15,521 nt of DNA, taken from the NCBI GenBank assembly GCA_022572105.1, contig JACZWN010000062.1:1-15521 (forward strand). The letters run 5' to 3'. The notes beneath the pieces are model-generated. The model made no database searches. It was given only the letters and a program-made list of their open reading frames with translations, and was not told the DNA's origin. Of this stretch, positions 1 to 6,730 are shown in pieces. The translations under genes were made by a program, and so were the position numbers. Numbering within the stretch: the stretch's first letter is position 1; each line of letters opens with the position of its first letter. The stretch comes from Pseudomonadota bacterium. Its GTDB lineage: Bacteria; Pseudomonadota; Alphaproteobacteria; Kiloniellales; J153.

Positions 1-442
1 AGTGGGCGCCGACCTGCACCGACATGCGCCCGGCGACCTCGCTCATGGGCGCCAGCAGCGGCAGGCCGCCGCCCGCGCCGGTCACGGTCTCGTAGGCGAT
101 CGCGATGCAGCCCGAATCGATCAGGCCCTGGGTCTGGACCAGGTCGGGAGCGAGATGAAGGTAGGTGAACAGCACCTGTCCTTCGCGCAGTTGCCGGTAT
201 TCCTGTTCCAGCGGCTCCTTGACCTTGACCACCATGTCGGCCTTGGCGAAGACCTCCTCGGCGCTGTCGGCGATCTCGGCCCCGGCATTGCGGTAGTTGT
301 CGTCGGTAAAGCCGATGCCGCCGCCCGCGTTGGTCTCGATCGTGACCCGGTGGCCGTGATGCACCAGTTCGCGCACCGTGCCCGGCACCAGTCCGACCCG
401 GTACTCCTCGACCTTGATCTCCTTGGGAACCCCGATCAGCAT
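1..442 (-). CDS. ald: Alanine dehydrogenase, N-terminal part (cut by window edge)
   Basis: This is the first 147 codons of an NAD-dependent alanine dehydrogenase, which interconverts L-alanine and pyruvate plus ammonium in the cytoplasm. The frame starts at ATG 442 and runs off the left edge without a stop. The N-terminus MLIGVPKEIK followed by R15-V-G is the family signature. The lysine of the VVKVKEP motif (K75) and H96 in FTYLHLAP fall where the catalytic Lys and His of characterised enzymes sit, and R15 fits the pyruvate-binding arginine. A GGGAG lies about 9 bases before the ATG. It begins 40 bases after the stop of the FAD dehydrogenase with no visible terminator between, so co-transcription is likely. 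The NAD-binding C-terminal half is outside the window. The related transhydrogenase alpha subunit is less likely because the K75/H96 context matches Ald. Confidence 0.9.
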   Translation of the reverse strand, partial: MLIGVPKEIKVEEYRVGLVPGTVRELVHHGHRVTIETNAGGGIGFTDDNYRNAGAEIADSAEEVFAKADMVVKVKEPLEQEYRQLREGQVLFTYLHLAPDLVQTQGLIDSGCIAIAYETVTGAGGGLPLLAPMSEVAGRMSVQVGAH

Positions 443-482
443 GGCCTCGTTCTCCCGCTTCGGCGATGATTCGAACGGCCGC

Positions 483-2930
483 TCACGCCTTCACGCGCTC
501 GGCTTTCGGGTCGTACAGCGGCCGCAGGCTGGCGCGCGCGGCGAAGCGCTCGCCGGCGACCTCGATCTCGTAGCTGCCCGAGTCGACGAAGTCCGCGTCG
601 ACCCCGCCGGGATGGCGCACGTAGCCGAGCCCGACGGCCCGGCCCAGGTGGTGCCCGTAATTGCCCGAGGTCAGGTAGCCGACCATCTCGCCGTCGCGCA
701 GGACCGGCTCGTTGTGGTAGAGCAGCGGCTCCGGGTCCTCGAGGGCGAACTGGACCAGGCGCTTCTTGACCCCGTTGTCGTTCTGGCGGAGCAGCGCGTC
801 GCGCCCGATGAAGGGCACGTTCTTGTCGAGGCGCACGGCGAAGCCGAGCCCGGCCTCGATGGGCGTGTCCTCGCCGGTGATGTCGTGGCCCCAGTGGCGG
901 TACGCCTTCTCGATGCGCAGGCTGTCCATGGCGTGCATGCCGACCGGCTTGAGCCCGAAGTCCCCGCCCTCGGCGACGATCGCGTCGAAGACGCCGCGCG
1001 CGAACTCGGTCGGGACGTAAAGCTCCCAGCCCAGTTCGCCGACGTAGGTGATCCGGGTCGCCCGGACCGTGGCGAAGCCGATTTCGATCTCCCGCGAGGT
1101 GCCGAAGGGAAAGGCCTGGTTCGACAGATCGGCGCCGGTCAGGCGCGCGAGCAGCGCCCGGGCGTTCGGTCCCATGATGCCGATCACCGCGAAGCCCGAG
1201 GTCACCTCGGTCACCGTGACGCGCGCGCCCTCGGGCAGGTGGCGGTTCAGCCAGTCGAGGTCGTGCGGCCCGACGGCGGCGCCGGTGATCACCATGTAGC
1301 GGTCCTCGGCGAGCCGGGTCAGCGTCAGGTCGGCCTCGATCCCGCCGCGCTCGTTGAGCCACTGGGTGTAGACCACCTTGCCCGCGGGCACCGCCACGTC
1401 GTTGGCGCAGATGCGCTGCAGCGCCGTCTCGGCGTCGGCGCCCTGGACCAGGAACTTGGCGAAGGAGGTCTGGTCGAGCAGCCCGACCGCCTCGCGCACC
1501 GCCCGGTGCTCGGCCGCCGAATGGTCGAACCAGTTCTGGCGCTTGTAGCTGTACTCGTATTTGGGCTCGACGCCGTCGGGCGCGTACCAGTTGGGCCGCT
1601 CCCAGCCGGCCACCTCGCCGAAGCAGGCGCCGCGCTCCTTCAAGCGCTCGTGCAGCGGCGAGAGGCGCACGCCGCGCGCGGTCTCGAACTGGCGGTACGG
1701 CCAGTGCAGGTCGTAGAGCAGGCCGAGCGCCTCGGAGGCGCGGTGAAAGAGGTAAGCCTTGTTGTTCTGGAACGGCTGCACGCGCCGGATGTCGAGATCG
1801 GACAGGTCGAACGGCGCCGCGCCGCCGACGATCCACTCGGCCAGCGCCTGGCCGGCGCCGCCCGCCGACTGGATGCCGATCGAGTTGAACCCGGCGGCGA
1901 CGTAGAAATTCCCCAGCTCCGGCGCCGCGCCCAGCATGTAGCGGTTGTCGGGCGTGAAACTCTCCGGGCCGTTGAAGAACGTGCGGATGCCGACCTCTTG
2001 CAGCGCCGGAATGCGGTGCATGGCGCCTTCCAGCACCGGCATGAAATGGTCCATGTCCTCGGGCAGCTCGTCGAAGGCGAAGTCCTCGGGGATGCCGTCC
2101 ATGCCCCAGGGCTTGGCCGCGCGCTCGAAGGCGCCGATCAACAGCTTGCCGGCGTCCTCCTTGTAGTAGGCGCTGCCGTCCATGTCGCGCAGCACCGGCA
2201 GGTCCGGCGGCACCCCGTCCATGGGCTCGGTGACCACGTAGAAATGCTCGCAGGCGTGCAGCGGCACCGCGACCCCGGCCATGAGCCCAACCTCGCGCGC
2301 CCACAGGCCGGCGCAGTTGACGACCACCTCCGCCTTGATATCGCCGTGCTCGGTTCGCACCCCGGCCACGCGGCCCCGCGCGCTCAGGATGCCGGTCACC
2401 TTGGTGTCCTCGAAGATCCGCGCGCCGCCCATGCGCGCGCCCTTGGCCAGCGCCATGGTGGTATCGGCCGGGTTGGTCTGGCCGTCGTGGGGGAAGTAGA
2501 TCGCCCCCAGAACGTCCTCGATGTTGAGCAACGGATAGAGCTCCTTGGCCCGTTGCGGGGTGATCAGCTCGACCTCGACGCCGCGCGCCTTGGCCAGGCC
2601 GGCGGCGCGCCGGTGCTCCTCCCAGCGGGCCTCGTTGACGGCGATGCCGATGCTGCCGTTCTGCTTGAGGCCGGTGGCCTGTCCGGTTTCCTCCTCCAGT
2701 GCCTTGAACAGGGTCATGGAGTATTGGGCCAGGCGCGTCATGGTGTAGCTGCCGAGCACCTCGCGCACCAGCCCGGCCGCGTGCCAGGTGCTGCCGCAGG
2801 TGAGCTTCTTGCGCTCGAGCAGCACCACGTCGCGCCAACCCAACTTGGTCAAGTGATAGGCCAACGAACAGCCCATGATGCCGCCGCCGATGACGACGAC
2901 GCGGGTCTCGTCCGGTAATGGCTTGGCCAC
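483..2930 (-). CDS. FAD-dependent dimethylglycine/sarcosine dehydrogenase-family protein with GcvT domain
   Basis: An 815-residue two-part flavoenzyme. Residues 10-20 hold the dinucleotide-binding motif VVVIGGGIMG. H50 in GSTWHAAGL sits where dimethylglycine and sarcosine dehydrogenases attach FAD covalently. The DAO-type fold closes around residues 320-360 (FTPDNRYMLG and AAGFNSIGIQSAGG). A linker leads to a GcvT-like aminomethyl/tetrahydrofolate domain from about residue 430, with the family stretch LRIEKAYRHWGHDI and a GcvT C-terminal barrel after about 700. Such enzymes oxidatively demethylate N-methylated glycines or related amines and pass the one-carbon unit to folate. The exact substrate cannot be read from sequence. 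I chose GTG 2930 because AGGGGAGGT ends 6 bases upstream; an ATG at 2978 would add 16 residues unlike the family start. It lies 40 bases ahead of ald. The length fits the roughly 800-residue family. Confidence 0.87.
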   Translation of the reverse strand: MAKPLPDETRVVVIGGGIMGCSLAYHLTKLGWRDVVLLERKKLTCGSTWHAAGLVREVLGSYTMTRLAQYSMTLFKALEEETGQATGLKQNGSIGIAVNEARWEEHRRAAGLAKARGVEVELITPQRAKELYPLLNIEDVLGAIYFPHDGQTNPADTTMALAKGARMGGARIFEDTKVTGILSARGRVAGVRTEHGDIKAEVVVNCAGLWAREVGLMAGVAVPLHACEHFYVVTEPMDGVPPDLPVLRDMDGSAYYKEDAGKLLIGAFERAAKPWGMDGIPEDFAFDELPEDMDHFMPVLEGAMHRIPALQEVGIRTFFNGPESFTPDNRYMLGAAPELGNFYVAAGFNSIGIQSAGGAGQALAEWIVGGAAPFDLSDLDIRRVQPFQNNKAYLFHRASEALGLLYDLHWPYRQFETARGVRLSPLHERLKERGACFGEVAGWERPNWYAPDGVEPKYEYSYKRQNWFDHSAAEHRAVREAVGLLDQTSFAKFLVQGADAETALQRICANDVAVPAGKVVYTQWLNERGGIEADLTLTRLAEDRYMVITGAAVGPHDLDWLNRHLPEGARVTVTEVTSGFAVIGIMGPNARALLARLTGADLSNQAFPFGTSREIEIGFATVRATRITYVGELGWELYVPTEFARGVFDAIVAEGGDFGLKPVGMHAMDSLRIEKAYRHWGHDITGEDTPIEAGLGFAVRLDKNVPFIGRDALLRQNDNGVKKRLVQFALEDPEPLLYHNEPVLRDGEMVGYLTSGNYGHHLGRAVGLGYVRHPGGVDADFVDSGSYEIEVAGERFAARASLRPLYDPKAERVKA

Positions 2931-2936
2931 GGGCCG

Positions 2937-2945
2937 ACCTCCCCT
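2937..2945 (-). promoter_or_regulatory. Strong ribosome binding site that decides the start of the FAD dehydrogenase
   Basis: The minus strand reads AGGGGAGGT here, close to the ideal anti-16S match, and sits 6 bases before GTG 2930. It lies inside the longer frame that begins at ATG 2978, so it argues for the shorter protein starting at the GTG. Confidence 0.75.
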
Positions 2946-3074
2946 TTCGCGCGCGGCAACCCTGTCGAGCAGGGGCACCCTATTCCTCGATCGCGGCGAC
3001 GGCTAGTGCCAGTTGCCGGCTTCTTTTGAGGCCACGCACCCCGCGCCGCCAGCTTATATCAACGAGACTTGGTC
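2946..3074 (-). other. Intergenic spacer between IMPase-family gene and FAD dehydrogenase
   Basis: With the adjoining ribosome binding site, this 144-base gap is the second longest in the window. Just after the IMPase stop the minus strand carries a weak inverted repeat (AGAC-CAA-GTCT, about 3064-3074) and then TTGATATAAGC, whose TATAAG resembles a -10 box. No convincing -35 lies at the right spacing. The gap could hold a separate promoter for the FAD dehydrogenase and ald, but nothing proves it. No strong terminator with a T run is visible. Confidence 0.3.
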
Positions 3075-3902
3075 TTATGTCCGATCCGGCGCCGGGTCGC
3101 CGAACAGGGTGTCGTGGAGCCATTGCCAGCTCGCCTCGTCGGGGGCGAGCAAGAGGCCCGGCGCGCGGTGACTGCGCGCGCCGTAGGGCGCGCCGTCCAG
3201 GGTGCGGGCGAGGCCGCCGGCTTCCCGGTAGATCAGCGCGCCCGGCACGTGGTCCCAGGGCTTCAGCCTGGTGAACAATGAGAACTGCATCTCGCCGGTG
3301 GCCAGGCGCAGGTATTCCCAACCGGCGCAGCGCAGGCTCTTGATGGCGCCGACCCGGGCGCGCCGGGCCTGCACCTGGCGCACCATCGCGGGCGGGGCGA
3401 AGGTACCGGCGTGGAGCGTGCCGCGAAGATCCTCGAAGGGCGGCGGCGCGGCCAGCTTCAGTCGGCGCCCGTTCAGCCAGGCGCCCGCGCCGCGCTCGGC
3501 CGTGGCGGTGCGCCCCCCGACCGGGTCGTGGATCCAAGCGGCGGCGGTCTCGCCCCGGCGGACCAGGCCGGCCATGACCGCGAACACCGGGGTGCCGCCG
3601 GCGAAGTTGCCGGTGCCGTCGATCGGGTCGACGACCCAGATCCAATCGTCCTCGGACTCCAACAGGTCAAGCAGGCCGGGGTCTTCGGCCACCGCCTCCT
3701 CGCCCACGACCCGGGACCCGGGCAAGAGGTCGCGCAGGCGGCGTTCGATCTGGGCCTCGGCGGCGAGGTCGGCGACGGTAACCAGCTCGCCGCCCTCCTT
3801 GGCCCGGACCTCGTGATCGCGCAGCTTCCGAAACCGCGGCAGCACCTCCTCGGCCGCGACCTCCTCGAGGATCATGGCCACGGTGTCGAGATCGACCGGC
3901 AT
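3075..3902 (-). CDS. Inositol monophosphatase-family phosphatase
   Basis: A 275-residue Mg-dependent, Li-sensitive-type sugar phosphatase with the full metal-site set: D45 in TVADLAAE, the GEEA pair at 68-69, motif A WVVDPIDGTGNF at residues 89-100 (D92, D95) and motif B at 216-230 (WDHVPGALIYREAGG). Length and motif spacing are normal for the family, so it should be active. Members hydrolyse inositol-1-phosphate, histidinol phosphate, 3'-phosphoadenosine nucleotides or fructose-1,6-bisphosphate, and the sequence alone does not settle which. It begins 42 bases after the groES stop. The start is uncertain: neither ATG 3902 nor the in-frame ATG at residue 10 has a purine-rich ribosome site, because that stretch is pyrimidine-rich on the coding strand. 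Translation may depend on readthrough from groES or be leader-independent. Confidence 0.88.
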   Translation of the reverse strand: MPVDLDTVAMILEEVAAEEVLPRFRKLRDHEVRAKEGGELVTVADLAAEAQIERRLRDLLPGSRVVGEEAVAEDPGLLDLLESEDDWIWVVDPIDGTGNFAGGTPVFAVMAGLVRRGETAAAWIHDPVGGRTATAERGAGAWLNGRRLKLAAPPPFEDLRGTLHAGTFAPPAMVRQVQARRARVGAIKSLRCAGWEYLRLATGEMQFSLFTRLKPWDHVPGALIYREAGGLARTLDGAPYGARSHRAPGLLLAPDEASWQWLHDTLFGDPAPDRT

Positions 3903-3944
3903 GGCGGGAGGCTATGGGAGGCAGGACGGGGTGACCTGCTGCGC

Positions 3945-4232
3945 TCAGGTCAGGACCCCCATGATGTCGGACTCGCGCATGATCAGGAGTTCCTTGTCGT
4001 CGATCTTGACCTCGGTGCCCGAGTACTTGCCGTAGAGGATGGTATCGCCCTTCTTGACGTCGGGCGGCTGCAGCGTGCCGTCCTCGCCCCGGGCGCCCGG
4101 CCCGACGGCAAGGACCTTGCCCTGCATGGGCTTCTCCTTGGCGGTGTCGGGGACGATGATGCCGCCCGCGGTTTTCTCCTCCTGCTCCATGGGTTCGATC
4201 ACGACGCGGTCGTGCAACGGCTTGAACTTCAT
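3945..4232 (-). CDS. groES: GroES co-chaperonin (10 kDa), without adjacent groEL
   Basis: A complete 95-residue GroES, the heptameric lid of the GroEL folding chamber. It starts MKFKPLHDRVVIEP, carries the mobile-loop segment EKTAGGIIVPD (about residues 19-29) whose hydrophobic tripeptide docks on GroEL, has the GPGAR turn in the middle, and ends with the conserved LIMRESDIMGV. Length and residues are typical, so it looks functional. A GGGAG lies about 9 bases before ATG 4232. It is unusual in standing alone: upstream is hflX (59-base gap) and downstream is an IMPase gene, with no groEL. No CIRCE inverted repeat is seen in the upstream gap. A CTTGAA that could be a heat-shock -35 lies at 4266-4271, but no -10 of that class follows. 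Confidence 0.95.
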   Translation of the reverse strand: MKFKPLHDRVVIEPMEQEEKTAGGIIVPDTAKEKPMQGKVLAVGPGARGEDGTLQPPDVKKGDTILYGKYSGTEVKIDDKELLIMRESDIMGVLT

Positions 4233-4284
4233 GGTTTTTCACTCCCTTTGATTCGGCGATTCGGGTTCAAGATTAAGCGCTCGC

Positions 4285-4301
4285 GGCCGGCTTACCCGGC
4301 C
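4285..4301 (-). terminator. GC-rich hairpin across the hflX stop codon
   Basis: On the minus strand GGCCGG and CCGGCC pair around the loop GTAAG, and the loop holds the hflX TAA stop. The following bases are GCGAGCGCTTAATCTTGAA, with no U run, so it is at best a weak terminator or an mRNA 3'-end stabiliser separating hflX from groES. Confidence 0.35.
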
Positions 4302-5542
4302 TGGCGGCGGTGGAAACGGGCGAGGTCCGCGGAATCGAGGTTGACCCGCAGATGGGCGAAGCGCTCGTCGTCGCGGCGTCCGAGGACCTGGCCGTGGTCG
4401 TAAAGCCAGGAGATCGCCGCACCGTCGACGAGCGCCACCGAGAGGCTCACGGTGCGGCTGCCCTTGGCCAGACGGCGCTCGATCGCAGCCAGCAGGTCGT
4501 CCAGGCCCTCTCCGGTCAGCGCCGAAGCGAGCACCTGGCCCTTTCCGCGCGCCGCCTTGGCGCGCAGGAACTGACGCGAGTCGGCGTCCAATAGGTCGAT
4601 CTTGTTGAGCACCTCGATTATCTCGTCTTCCAACCGGTCGCCGAGGCCGAGCTTCTCCAGCACGTCCTCCACGTCCCGGCGCTGGGCCTCGCTGTCGAGG
4701 TGGGCGATGTCGCGCACGTGGACGATAAGGTCCGCCTCGGTGACCTCCTCGAGGGTCGCGCGGAACGCCGCCACCAGGTCGGTGGGCAGCTCGGAGATGA
4801 AGCCGACGGTGTCGGACAGGATCATCTCCAGCCCGGACGGCAGACGCACCCGGCGCATGGTCGGATCGAGGGTGGCGAAGAGCTGGGCGTCGACGAAGAC
4901 CTCGGCCCGGGCCAGGTGGTTGAACAGGGTCGACTTACCGGCGTTGGTGTAGCCGACCAGCGCGACCACCGGATAGGGCACCCGGCGCCGGGCCGCGCGG
5001 TGCAGCTCGCGCGTCCGCTTGACCTGCTCGAGCTCGGACTTCAGGCGGGTGATGCGATCGGTGATGATACGCCGATCCATCTCCAGCTGGCGCTCGCCGG
5101 GACCGCCCAGGAAGCCGAAGCCGCCGCGCTGGCGCTCCAAGTGGGTCCAGGACCGCACCAGGCGCGAGCGCTGATAGCTGAGCGCGGCCAACTCGACCTG
5201 GAGCTGGCCTTCCTTGGTGCGCGCCCGGGCACCGAAGATCTCCAGGATCAGCCCGGTGCGGTCGATCACCTTGCAGTTCCAGGCACGCTCCAGGTTGCGC
5301 TGCTGAATCGGCGTCAGCGCCGCATCCACGATCGCCACGTCGATTTCCTGGGCCGCGACGAAGCCGGCGAAGCGCTCGACCACGCCCTTGCCGAACAGGG
5401 TCGCCGGCCGGGTCCGGGTGAGCGCGACGCTCTCTGCGTGAATCACGTCCAGGCCGATGGCGAGCGCCAAGCCCCGCGCCTCGTCGAGGCGCCCCTGGGC
5501 CGCCCGCAACGGTGCACGGCCCGAGCGGATATCCGGATGCAA
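4292..5542 (-). CDS. hflX: Ribosome-associated GTPase HflX
   Basis: A 416-residue (as called) HflX GTPase, which binds the 50S subunit and splits stalled or heat-damaged ribosomes. Residues 1-180 form the HflX N-terminal domain with its signature GGPGERQLEMDRR (147-158) and a following helical hairpin. The G domain has G1 GYTNAGKST at 197-205, the G2 threonine in ATLDPT, G3 DTVGF at 244-248, G4 NKID at 313-316 and G5 SALTGEG. The only usable initiator is TTG 5542: the frame stays open to about 5700, into hfq in another frame, with no ATG or GTG. The residues just upstream (GRALV before LHPDIR) look like the family's own N-terminus, so the true start may be further up or irregular. No good ribosome site precedes the TTG. 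It follows hfq, the usual order in alphaproteobacteria. Confidence 0.93.
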   Translation of the reverse strand: MHPDIRSGRAPLRAAQGRLDEARGLALAIGLDVIHAESVALTRTRPATLFGKGVVERFAGFVAAQEIDVAIVDAALTPIQQRNLERAWNCKVIDRTGLILEIFGARARTKEGQLQVELAALSYQRSRLVRSWTHLERQRGGFGFLGGPGERQLEMDRRIITDRITRLKSELEQVKRTRELHRAARRRVPYPVVALVGYTNAGKSTLFNHLARAEVFVDAQLFATLDPTMRRVRLPSGLEMILSDTVGFISELPTDLVAAFRATLEEVTEADLIVHVRDIAHLDSEAQRRDVEDVLEKLGLGDRLEDEIIEVLNKIDLLDADSRQFLRAKAARGKGQVLASALTGEGLDDLLAAIERRLAKGSRTVSLSVALVDGAAISWLYDHGQVLGRRDDERFAHLRVNLDSADLARFHRRQAG

Positions 5543-5615
5543 AACAAGAGCCCGGCCGATTCCCTGCCCGGCGGCGCCGTTCCCGTCCGAAGCGGCGCCA
5601 TCGGCGCGGTTTCCC

Positions 5616-5628
5616 CCCGGTTGCCGGG
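5616..5628 (-). other. Small inverted repeat in the hfq-hflX gap
   Basis: CCCGG-CAA-CCGGG forms a 5-bp stem with a 3-base loop, 9 bases after the hfq stop. No U run follows, so it is not a good terminator. It could shield the hfq mRNA end or be chance in GC-rich DNA. Confidence 0.25.
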
Positions 5629-5636
5629 TGCTCTGT

Positions 5637-5900
5637 TTAGGCGTTTTGCGTCTCCTGAGCTTGTTCTTTCGCCGGCTCGAAGAGTTGTACCGGGGTCGCC
5701 GGCATCACCGTCGATATGGCGTGCTTGTAGACAAGCTGCGAGTGGGCATCCCGGCGCAACAGCACCGAGAAATTGTCAAACCAAGTGACGATGCCTTGCA
5801 GCTTGACGCCATTGACCAGAAAAATGGTAACCGGAACCTTATTCTTGCGAATATGGTTCAGAAAGACGTCTTGGACGTTCTGAGATTTTTCCGCGGCCAT
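5637..5900 (-). CDS. hfq: RNA chaperone Hfq
   Basis: An 87-residue Hfq, the hexameric Sm-like ring that pairs small RNAs with mRNAs. Sm1 runs from QNVQDVFLNHIRKN through VTIFLVNGVKLQGIVTWFDNFSVLLR, and Sm2 is the hallmark SQLVYKHAISTV with the proximal-face YKH. A short polar, Gln/Glu-rich tail of about 15 residues ends the protein. I chose ATG 5900 (MAAEKSQN) because AGGTGG sits 5 bases upstream and homologues start this way; a GTG at 5909 would add three residues but has no ribosome site. It is separated from the preceding phosphatase gene by 173 bases, enough for its own promoter, and is followed after 94 bases by hflX. Only the start codon is open to doubt. Confidence 0.97.
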   Translation of the reverse strand: MAAEKSQNVQDVFLNHIRKNKVPVTIFLVNGVKLQGIVTWFDNFSVLLRRDAHSQLVYKHAISTVMPATPVQLFEPAKEQAQETQNA

Positions 5901-6073
5901 TGAAGCCACCTTTTTCGTTATTGTAGCACCTTCATTCGACTCGATCCCGCCAAGCCCCGCCGCGGCGCCCGTGCTGGCGCCACGGCCGGTCTGGAGGTCC
6001 CGGCGAATTCCCGCCGCCGGAGTCGACCGGGGTTATATTAGTTCACTATCACGCTTTGATGCGAAGATAAAAT
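5901..6073 (-). promoter_or_regulatory. Probable promoter and leader of hfq
   Basis: This 173-base stretch stands out in a GC-rich window. Its upstream third (about 6030-6073) is AT-rich and on the minus strand has overlapping -10-like boxes, TAATAT (6035-6040) and TATAAC (6032-6037); no clear -35 is at standard spacing. Downstream are two inverted repeats: CCGGCG at 6000-6005 pairing with 6015-6020 around a 9-base loop, and a GGCGCC pair at 5964-5969 and 5976-5981 around 6 bases. A TACAAT at 5920-5925 lies just before the ribosome site. I infer a separate hfq promoter with a structured leader of about 120 bases. The hairpins could instead end the upstream transcript. Confidence 0.45.
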
Positions 6074-6730
6074 TCATAACCCGCTAACTGTCTCCAACAG
6101 GTGTGTGCAGCCGGTCACGTGAAGCCGCGGCGCGGCGCCTTCGAATTCGTCCGGCCCGGGCGGGTCCGGCCGCAGCAGGACCGGCAGACAGCCGGCCCCG
6201 ACGGCGCAGGCCATGTCGATATCGGTGTCGCCGACGAACCAGATTTCCGGCCCCGGCGCCAGCCCGGAGCCCGCCAGAGCCAGCTCCACCGCCTCGACGG
6301 CAGGTTTGTCGCGGGCCGCGTCGAGGGCCCCGACCAGGCGGCCGAAGTAGTTATCCCATCCCAGGTGCGCCGCCTCCCGGCGCAGCAGGTCGCCGCGCTT
6401 GTTGCTGACCACGGCGAGGTAACGCGCCCCGCCGTCCGCCAGGCCGCGCAGCATCGGCTCGGCCCCGTCGCCCGGGCGCAAGGTCTCCAGGTGATCGCGC
6501 TCGAAGGCCCCGTAGAAGATCTCCATGGCCTCTTCGGCGCGCACGCCGAACAGTGCGGGAAAGGCCTCGCGCGCCGATCTGCGCACCCGCGCGCGGGTCT
6601 GGTCGAGGGTCCAGGGCTCCTGGCCCATGGCCTCGAAGGTCACTTCGAGCGCATGGTGGATGGCGCCCCAGGTATCGACCAGGGTGTTGTCCCAGTCGAA
6701 CAGGAGGGCGCGCGGCCGGGTTGGTGTCAC
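6074..6730 (-). CDS. HAD-family hydrolase, phosphoglycolate phosphatase-like
   Basis: A 218-residue cytoplasmic HAD phosphatase with all four motifs: motif I DWDNTLVD (nucleophile D12, acid D14), motif II serine S109 in VVSNKR, motif III lysine K142 in DKP, and motif IV GDTDIDMACA at 167-176. The helical insert between motif I and motif II fits a C1-type cap as in phosphoglycolate phosphatases, but the substrate is not shown. Its GTG start overlaps the last bases of the transaminase gene (GTGA), so it is probably translated by coupling from it and may handle a related metabolite. Alternative readings are a 5'-nucleotidase or a general phosphosugar phosphatase. The short cysteine-containing C-terminus is not diagnostic. 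Confidence 0.88.
   Translation of the reverse strand: MTPTRPRALLFDWDNTLVDTWGAIHHALEVTFEAMGQEPWTLDQTRARVRRSAREAFPALFGVRAEEAMEIFYGAFERDHLETLRPGDGAEPMLRGLADGGARYLAVVSNKRGDLLRREAAHLGWDNYFGRLVGALDAARDKPAVEAVELALAGSGLAPGPEIWFVGDTDIDMACAVGAGCLPVLLRPDPPGPDEFEGAAPRLHVTGCTHLLETVSGL

Noticed and set aside
436..2838. 800-codon minus-strand frame overlapping the FAD dehydrogenase in another phase
   Set aside because: Arg/Ala/Gly-rich frame shadow of the true gene with no domain motifs.
378..2918. 846-codon open frame on the plus strand, opposite the FAD dehydrogenase
   Set aside because: It is the antisense of a well-supported family member in GC-rich DNA; its protein is an Ala/Gly/Val/Arg/Asp/His-biased shadow with no recognisable domain.
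3005..3022. TGGCAC on the minus strand resembling a sigma-54 -24 element
   Set aside because: The -12 half does not match at the required spacing: TCGC appears one base too far downstream and GC is not where needed.
4240..4271. CTTGAA before groES as a heat-shock sigma-32 -35 box
   Set aside because: No CCCCAT-type -10 follows at 11-14 bases, so a promoter cannot be supported from this half alone.
5907..5909. GTG as an alternative hfq start
   Set aside because: No ribosome site lies before it, whereas AGGTGG precedes ATG 5900 and Hfq proteins begin with this MA-EKSQN pattern.
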